Positions 58,947 to 64,000 of a stretch of 64,000 nucleotides of DNA are shown here, piece by piece (position 1 is the stretch's first letter; the number at the start of each line of letters is the position of its first letter). The DNA is from Acanthococcus lagerstroemiae (taxonomy: Eukaryota > Arthropoda > Insecta > Hemiptera > Eriococcidae). Under the pieces are notes generated by a model. That model had not been told where the DNA came from, did no database searches, and worked only from the letters and a program-made list of their open reading frames with translations. The stretch is taken from the NCBI GenBank assembly GCA_031841125.1, contig CM063114.1, positions 10,106,001 through 10,170,000 on the forward strand. The letters run 5' to 3'. Position numbers and translations under genes: made by a program.

Positions 58947-59435
58947 CCCGATGCGCAGTCAGTTCCCCTCAAGTTACCCGCGGAAATGTTACCCTTTTGT
59001 AACCCTTGGTGACCCTCAGATTATCTTCCATTCAGCCAATCAGAACGCTTCGTTTATGTGGTGGGTAACTGGTAACCCTCTAGTCACCCTAGGTGAGGTC
59101 TGGTTGGCCGAGTGGATAGCGCGTTGGTCTCAGAATCCGGAGGTCTCGGGTTCGAGCCCACGTAGCAACTCGCCAGAATTTTCCACCTAGGCCGGGTTTT
59201 CGGCCAGAAGGGAGAAGGCTAAGACAGCCCTAATAGCCTCCCCGACGTCTCTGAAGTAATGCTCGAAAGGGCGGATTCCAGGACTCGGGTGGAGAGTAAA
59301 TTAGAAAAGAGAAAAACCCTCTAGTTACCCATGTAGCCCTGTAGTTACCCGTCAGTTATCCTCGGAAACCCTCCAGTTACCCGGAGAATCGATGTAACTT
59401 TCTCGCGAGTAACTGGTGGGGTTTTGCGCATCGGG
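58947..59435. mobile_element. MITE with CCCGATGCGCA ends, hosting a SINE
   Basis: Left end CCCGATGCGCA (58947-58957) and right end TGCGCATCGGG (59425-59435), with paired 'caagttacccgcg' / 'cgcgagtaactgg' just inside. The interior repeats 'agttaccc' phrases. Without the SINE it is about 250 bp. No clear target duplication. Confidence 0.75.
59090..59314 (+). mobile_element. tRNA-headed SINE with 16-bp target duplication
   Basis: A-box TTGGCCGAGTGG (about 59106) and B-box GGTTCGAGCCC (about 59150) form an RNA polymerase III promoter. The body is unlike the SINEs at 12.7 and 29.7 kb, and the end is A-rich ('agaaaagagaaa'). The flanks aaccctctagtcaccc (59074-59089) and aaccctctagttaccc (59315-59330) differ at one base. 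The acceptor stem does not pair, so it is not a tRNA gene. Confidence 0.9.
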
Positions 59436-59509
59436 GACGTACAGAATTAATTATAAAGCCTGTCACTCGTACCCGTGCTCCCGCGTATCTCGAAGTCAAA
59501 CTTACTTAC

Positions 59510-60337
59510 TGCCGGTAATGGTTTCGGCTTTTTCACGTGTATCCCAGCAATCTCAATGTAATTTGGAACCATCGGATAGGCTTGGTCGATTGTATAGTGA
59601 TTATTGACGAAGACCAGCGACGTATTATACACGATATCGTTCACCGGTGGCACATCTGGACCGAAGAACTTCCTCGATATCTCATCCGTCTCGCCGGTGT
59701 TGAAACTATACTCGTAAAGAAACGAGAAATATAAATACCAGAATGTGTTGACGAGTCTTTCCGCAAATGTCATACGAGACGAGAACTGGGTCTGCATCAT
59801 CGGCATGTAGGCCGGATTTTCCGGATTGCCGACTCGGCTCAAGGCCCACGGGGTCCGTCTGCTGGTCAGGATCGATACCAACGGGGCCTTGTGTTTCCAC
59901 GCGAATCCAGCAGCGCAGTCTGCTCCGAATATCTCAGTGATCACCAGATCAAATTTACGATCGCTGCTCAGCAGATTTTGTACTGCTGGGTAGGAGAAGG
60001 CGGCCTCGCAGTATGTTCTGCTCAGATTTGCAATGAAGTTTAAATTCTTTGAGGTGCTCTGGAGCTGGGTGGTGACCACTTTGAATGGAAGCGTATTCAT
60101 GGCATGACCTTTGGTGGCGGACACGTCGATGTCGTGGAGGTTCTTCACCGGTGCCTTCTGCGGGAACGAAGTGACGACGGTGACATTGTGACCACGAGCC
60201 GCCAGAGCTTTGAGCAGAACTTCTTGAGGCTGATAGTGGCTCGAGCCACCGATCGGGAAGAAGCCGAGAATGTCAGCTCCGTATGCGAGATGTGCGAACG
60301 TGAGGAACACGAGCACGCATCGCCGGTGACATTTCAT
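59510..60337 (-). CDS. UDP-glycosyltransferase, exon 1 of 4 (517-aa enzyme)
   Basis: Codes residues 1-276. UGTs transfer a sugar (usually glucose in insects) from a UDP-sugar to small lipophilic acceptors such as plant toxins, pigments or insecticides, in the ER lumen. The ATG at 60337 is preferred over an in-frame ATG at 60499: it has A at -3 and starts a clear signal peptide (MKCHRRCVLVFLTFAHLAYG). The exon contains H34 in GSSHYQ, the expected catalytic base, and the acceptor-binding domain with FDLVITE (129-135). Sequons such as NVT (51) and NLS (104) suggest glycosylation. It ends KPLPA|GTAAGT, the usual junction. Exons sum to 1,554 nt with all phases consistent, so it looks functional. 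No tandem UGT paralogue lies in the window. Confidence 0.97.
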
Positions 60338-61694
60338 TTTCAACGATCGACTGACGGATTGAGTGACGTTCAACAGTCGGGGTGAACTGTACGACAGAGA
60401 AATTCGGTAATAATTATTAATGCATAAACAGAAGGTAATATCGTGACGTTTCTCCCTTAGGGATTCGAATACAGTACCCACGGATGGCTTTTGTGACATT
60501 GCAACTGCCGTTTAAAAATCAACGATGCGAATTTCAGAAGTCTGCCACAAGTGACGGAACAGATAGCTCAGTGATAGCTAACTTTCAGACTAGAAGTTCG
60601 AACACACGTGTCTGGAAGTACACGCGATAATTTTGAATTCGGGTAAGTTGTGCACTCTCGTGAGTCAAAGGTAGGCATACGTAGTTGCTAAGTATTCCAC
60701 GCATAACTTCGACCTGAGATGTAATCTGCTTTTCAGCTTTCTTGACGATACCGGAGATGGGAAGAAAGGAAGTACACGTTGGGAACGCGTGGTGCAATCG
60801 AATCGAAGAAAAAATGGTGTATCGCGTGAACAAATTGACGTGCCCTTGAAACGCGACGTTGAAAAAGGTAAATTGGTCCAATTAGTTTGCTCTTCGAGAA
60901 AAACAAGTGTGGATTGTTTCTTGCCGAAAAATTTAGTGCCATTTGACGCGTGACAATATGTCTGCACAAACCTGCGCTTACACATTCGGATTTTTTCTGT
61001 ATTGGCATGATACTCAATAGTGAAGGCGAATTCAAAGAAAAACTGTCGATTACACTACTGAACAAAATGAAATTTTTTGTTTGCACAATACATTTAGGGA
61101 GATGATTCTTGTATACTTTTCAACGCTGAATACAGTGCCGTCGGCCGTTTTTCTCTATCACGTCTAGTTCTTCTGATCAAAAATTATAAAAAATTCAACT
61201 AAATGTGTTCTAAAAGAGGTTTAGGAACTGAATGTGGTCATACTGATTCGTGTTGTTGTGTGTTGAGGTTGTGTGTAGTGGTGTGTATTCCGTCTGTTTG
61301 TTTTCTGTTATAACGGTCTGATAACACTGATAATATCAGTCAGTGGTACCGCTTATTCCATTGCAAAAACAAAATGGAAGCGAATTTCAGTCGTTCAGAA
61401 CTCCGAATTGTGACGTGATAGAGAAAAATGGATCGCAGTATCGCGTTCAGCGTTAAAAAGTACCTCAGAATCACCTGTCGAGATGCATTGTGCAAAATAG
61501 TTGTTCAGTAGTGTTATAGGGCATTTTATCTCCAAGATCCGTTATGATTATATCAAAATCAGTTAAGATTTCTTACGGCTTTTAAATGTCTCTCTAAGAT
61601 CGTATGAAGGCGGTATTAAGATACCTTAGAACTTTTGACAATCGAGACCCTGTAAGATTGAGTTATCACTCACTACAAGACATCTTAAGACTTT
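60338..61694. other. UGT upstream region
   Basis: Should contain the UGT promoter and 5' UTR on the - strand, but no confident TATA box or initiator is seen. No other gene recognised; 'gtgtgttgaggttgtgtgta' near 61260 is low complexity. Confidence 0.4.
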
Positions 61695-61698
61695 TTAA

Positions 61699-62074
61699 CC
61701 CTTTCGGTCCCAAGAGCGAGGAAATGTTTTAGAACTTGTGGTAAAACTTGTTCAGTAGGCCCCCAAGAACACAAAACTCATTAGAATGAATTTCTTGACC
61801 TCCCCCCCCCCAATAGTGGATGAGACAACATGTGTCAGTGGGATTATTCGATGGGATATATTATCCCACTGGTACTGAAGAACACGAACCTTCACATACA
61901 GCGGCTGATAGCCATTCTGCAGCGCGCTCTAGCGGAAAATTAAGGCTGGGATGTTGTTCAGCGGCTAAAATACTCCCAGTGGAACAGGTTAAACTGATTT
62001 AAACACAGTTAGTGACGGCCGGTAAGATTATTTGAACATTTTTGGGACATTTTGTCCCGCTGGGACTGAAAAGA
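61699..62074. mobile_element. TTAA-flanked MITE (piggyBac-like)
   Basis: TTAA tetranucleotides at 61695-61698 and 62075-62078 bracket 376 bp. The ends are CCCTTTCGGTCCCA and, in inverse, TCTTTTCAGTCCCA (11 of 14 matching). TTAA duplication with C-rich ends fits piggyBac (or Kolobok). Repeated 'cccactgg' / 'cccagtgg' and 'gtgggat' motifs lie inside. Non-coding. Confidence 0.7.
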
Positions 62075-62078
62075 TTAA

Positions 62079-63649
62079 GACTGATTAAAACTCCGTAAAA
62101 TGTATCAAGACTCGTACTTAAAGATCCTTCAGACTTAGTAAAAACGTGTTAAGTCTTCGTAAAACCTTCGTTAAAGTCTCTCCAATACCTAACGATCAGA
62201 TGATGTGCTTACCTTGCCCACGAACCAATAAATTCCGGAGCGTCTGGAAAATTGATACAAAAAACAAACCACTGGATCTTCCTTTAGATTTTTTGTAAAA
62301 AGTATTTTTCATCTGTTGAAAAGAACTACACCTACGAGCGAGTACACGCTTAGTCAATCATAACGAGTAACTCTGAAATAGTTCTTGTTCTATCTCAACA
62401 AACTTCGTGATATTATGTACTATCAATTCTAAGCAACACAGTGTGAGATAAATATAATTTACTGGCTAATTTTTTATTAGGTTATAAATCTTTGCGCCCG
62501 GTTTCTAGTTAGTTACTGAAGAAGATTAGAAACATGAGAACATTCACTGGGTCCATTTTCTGAACTGAGGAAGTTTATTGAGGCGGGAGAGACGCACTGT
62601 AACCTTGAGAGTATACGTAATAAATCGTTATTTTTATAAACTGGTCGGAAAATTTTCAGCACTGATTTACTTTACCGAATATAAGAAAGAAAGCGAATTT
62701 TTTAAATTCATATCTGAGCATTGATAACGCAGACGAAGTGTATGCGATGTTATCTCTGGCATTACTTTTAAAAACTGTTCGTCGGTTTCACTTTGAGAAG
62801 AAGAAAATATAAAACGTTTCTGTTGTACTTGAGCAATCAAAAAATGCCAGAAAAATACCTACCGCTACCACAGACTTTTTTTAAAATATTCTGGTACACC
62901 GATCATATTTATTTGGATTCATTAAGGGAAGAATAAAATTGGTTAAATTCAGTGCAGAATTAAATTATGCATCAAGCATATAGCTAAAAGTTATTGAATT
63001 ATAAAGGAAGGAGAAAAAGTGAAAAAAAGAAATATGGGAGAAATATTCCTCTATAAATACCTACCTTTAACAGGCGATGACCATATTCAAAAATCTCGTA
63101 GATCCTATATTTGATAACTTTTGCCTTCGAAATGCATACCATATAAGGAATAAAATTAGAGCCTGCAAGAAACTAACAATGCAACCTCATCGACTCTCTG
63201 TCAATCGCAAAGACACTCGATTTATTGAAGGGAAATTTACTGAACGATAGATTGGGACTCGGAATCAAAGTGGCTGACATCTAGCGGATGTTTTGTGAAC
63301 CCTCATGGAGTGATCAATGGTGAAAAACAAAATAGGTTGCGCGGGGTACGCGCGGGTCGGGCCGGCAACTGATAACGTACCTCTCATTTTTTACTTCACC
63401 GCACTTCTATTAATTTTGCTACCTGACATATTAAATTTTTAATAGCAAAGTTCGAATATGTAGCTCCCTACAGTTCAAATTTGAAGCATGTCGCGTCATT
63501 TCTTAATTTTATAATGATTTTTTGAAAAAACCCTATTTCCCATTTACGGCAATGTTGATTCCGTCTGTGATCACGCAACCTTTCATTAGGAAGTACACAT
63601 TAGCGCTCCTACATTCTGTTCCACATCCCAATAAGCGATCTTGTCAGAG
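62079..63649. other. Unassigned intergenic DNA
   Basis: AT-rich, no gene recognised. Contains the motif GCTGACATCTAGCGG at 63273-63287. Confidence 0.4.
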
Positions 63650-63822
63650 TAGGGCTCTATAGTTTCACCTGGGTATACTAAGCCGTCATTTTGGTTCATA
63701 CTGCGCCCGTGGATGCCGAATCCGACTATGCGGAGCGTAACACGTAGTCAATTCGGCATCGACGGGCGCAGTATGAACCAAAATGGTGGCTTAGTATACC
63801 CAGGTGAAACTATAGAGCCCTA
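63650..63822. mobile_element. Palindromic MITE, copy 3 of the 7-bp-duplication family
   Basis: Ends TAGGGCTCTATAGTTTCACC are perfect inverse copies over at least 40 bp, and most of the 173 bp can fold into one hairpin. Exact 7-bp duplication GTCAGAG lies at 63643-63649 and 63823-63829. The core 'gcccgtggatgccgaatc' is shared with 9726-9900. Confidence 0.92.
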
Positions 63823-63862
63823 GTCAGAGCTGCCTCTTGCAAAATGGACGCTGTTACACGTA

Positions 63863-64000
63863 AGGGAACCAACCAACATTTGTAAACGAAATGAATTATT
63901 AGTATTGTTGGAAAGAGCGTAAAAAGTAGAATTTTTCAGAATTAGGCTTCCGATTCAAAAATGTGTACTCACGTTGAAAAAAGCTTATCAGTAAACGCTA
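63863..64000 (-). repeat. MITE copy related to 30694-30939, cut by the window edge
   Basis: 'gggaaccaaccaacatttg', 'gtattgttggaaagagcgt' and 'gcttatcagtaaacgcta' match the copy at 47405-47640 in the same orientation. It runs off the end. Confidence 0.85.

Larger units (their letters stand above)
50504..59509 (-). other. UGT intron 1 (about 9 kb), mostly tandem array
   Basis: Donor GTAAGT at 59509 and acceptor 'tatcccacag' at 50504, phase 0. It contains the array 51300-58870, a poly-C MITE fragment and a MITE with a nested SINE at 58947-59435. Confidence 0.93.

Noticed and set aside
59099..59172. Possible tRNA gene
   Set aside because: A and B boxes are good, but the acceptor arms do not pair and the segment lies between 16-bp target duplications with an A-rich tail, so it is a SINE head.
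59537..60385. + strand frames across UGT exon 1
   Set aside because: Antisense shadows; the - strand has signal peptide, motifs and splice sites.
60338..60499. UGT start at the upstream in-frame ATG (60499)
   Set aside because: It would bury the signal peptide behind 54 residues; the ATG at 60337 has A at -3 and begins directly with the signal sequence.

Overview
The window looks like nuclear DNA of an insect. Two intron-containing genes have clean GT-AG splice sites, the intergenic DNA is AT-rich and packed with mobile-element remains, and there is a decayed Ty3/gypsy retrotransposon, a pogo-type DNA transposon, tRNA-headed SINEs and many MITEs. There are no operons or bacterial signals. 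A sap-feeding hemipteran is possible, but the sequence does not decide this.

Only two genes look intact. (1) A rhodopsin-class seven-transmembrane receptor on the + strand, with three coding exons (14938-15240, 15326-15766, 22810-23436; 456 aa) and an AATAAA at 23939. (2) A UDP-glycosyltransferase on the - strand, with four exons (60337-59510, 50503-50284, 46146-45927, 45741-45456; 517 aa). All exon phases agree. Both genes are stretched by one large intron holding a degenerate tandem array: about 16.0-19.7 kb in the receptor and about 51.3-58.9 kb in the UGT.

Layout: 0-2.6 kb repeats; 2.6-6.1 kb decayed gypsy element with its 3' LTR; 6.1-9.4 kb unassigned; 9.4-13.4 kb cluster of hAT-like elements, a MITE, a SINE and a palindrome; 14.9-23.9 kb receptor gene; 25.9-28.0 kb tandem array of about 135 bp with three later insertions; 29.7-30.2 kb SINE; 30.3-31.4 kb tandem duplication carrying a datable MITE insertion; 34.5-38.0 kb complete pogo-type transposon whose transposase is dead and is split by a hAT-like insertion; 38.6-41.6 kb palindromic repeat array interrupted by a probable solo LTR; 42.4-44.7 kb LINE and hAT-transposase relics; 45.5-60.3 kb UGT gene; 61.7-63.8 kb more MITEs.

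The most rewarding material is the transposon stratigraphy. Many insertions have readable target-site duplications, so the order of events can be reconstructed. One MITE family consistently makes 7-bp duplications. A very AT-rich ORF-like block of possible foreign origin sits inside one hAT-like element (12314-12620). I found no convincing new multi-gene system.
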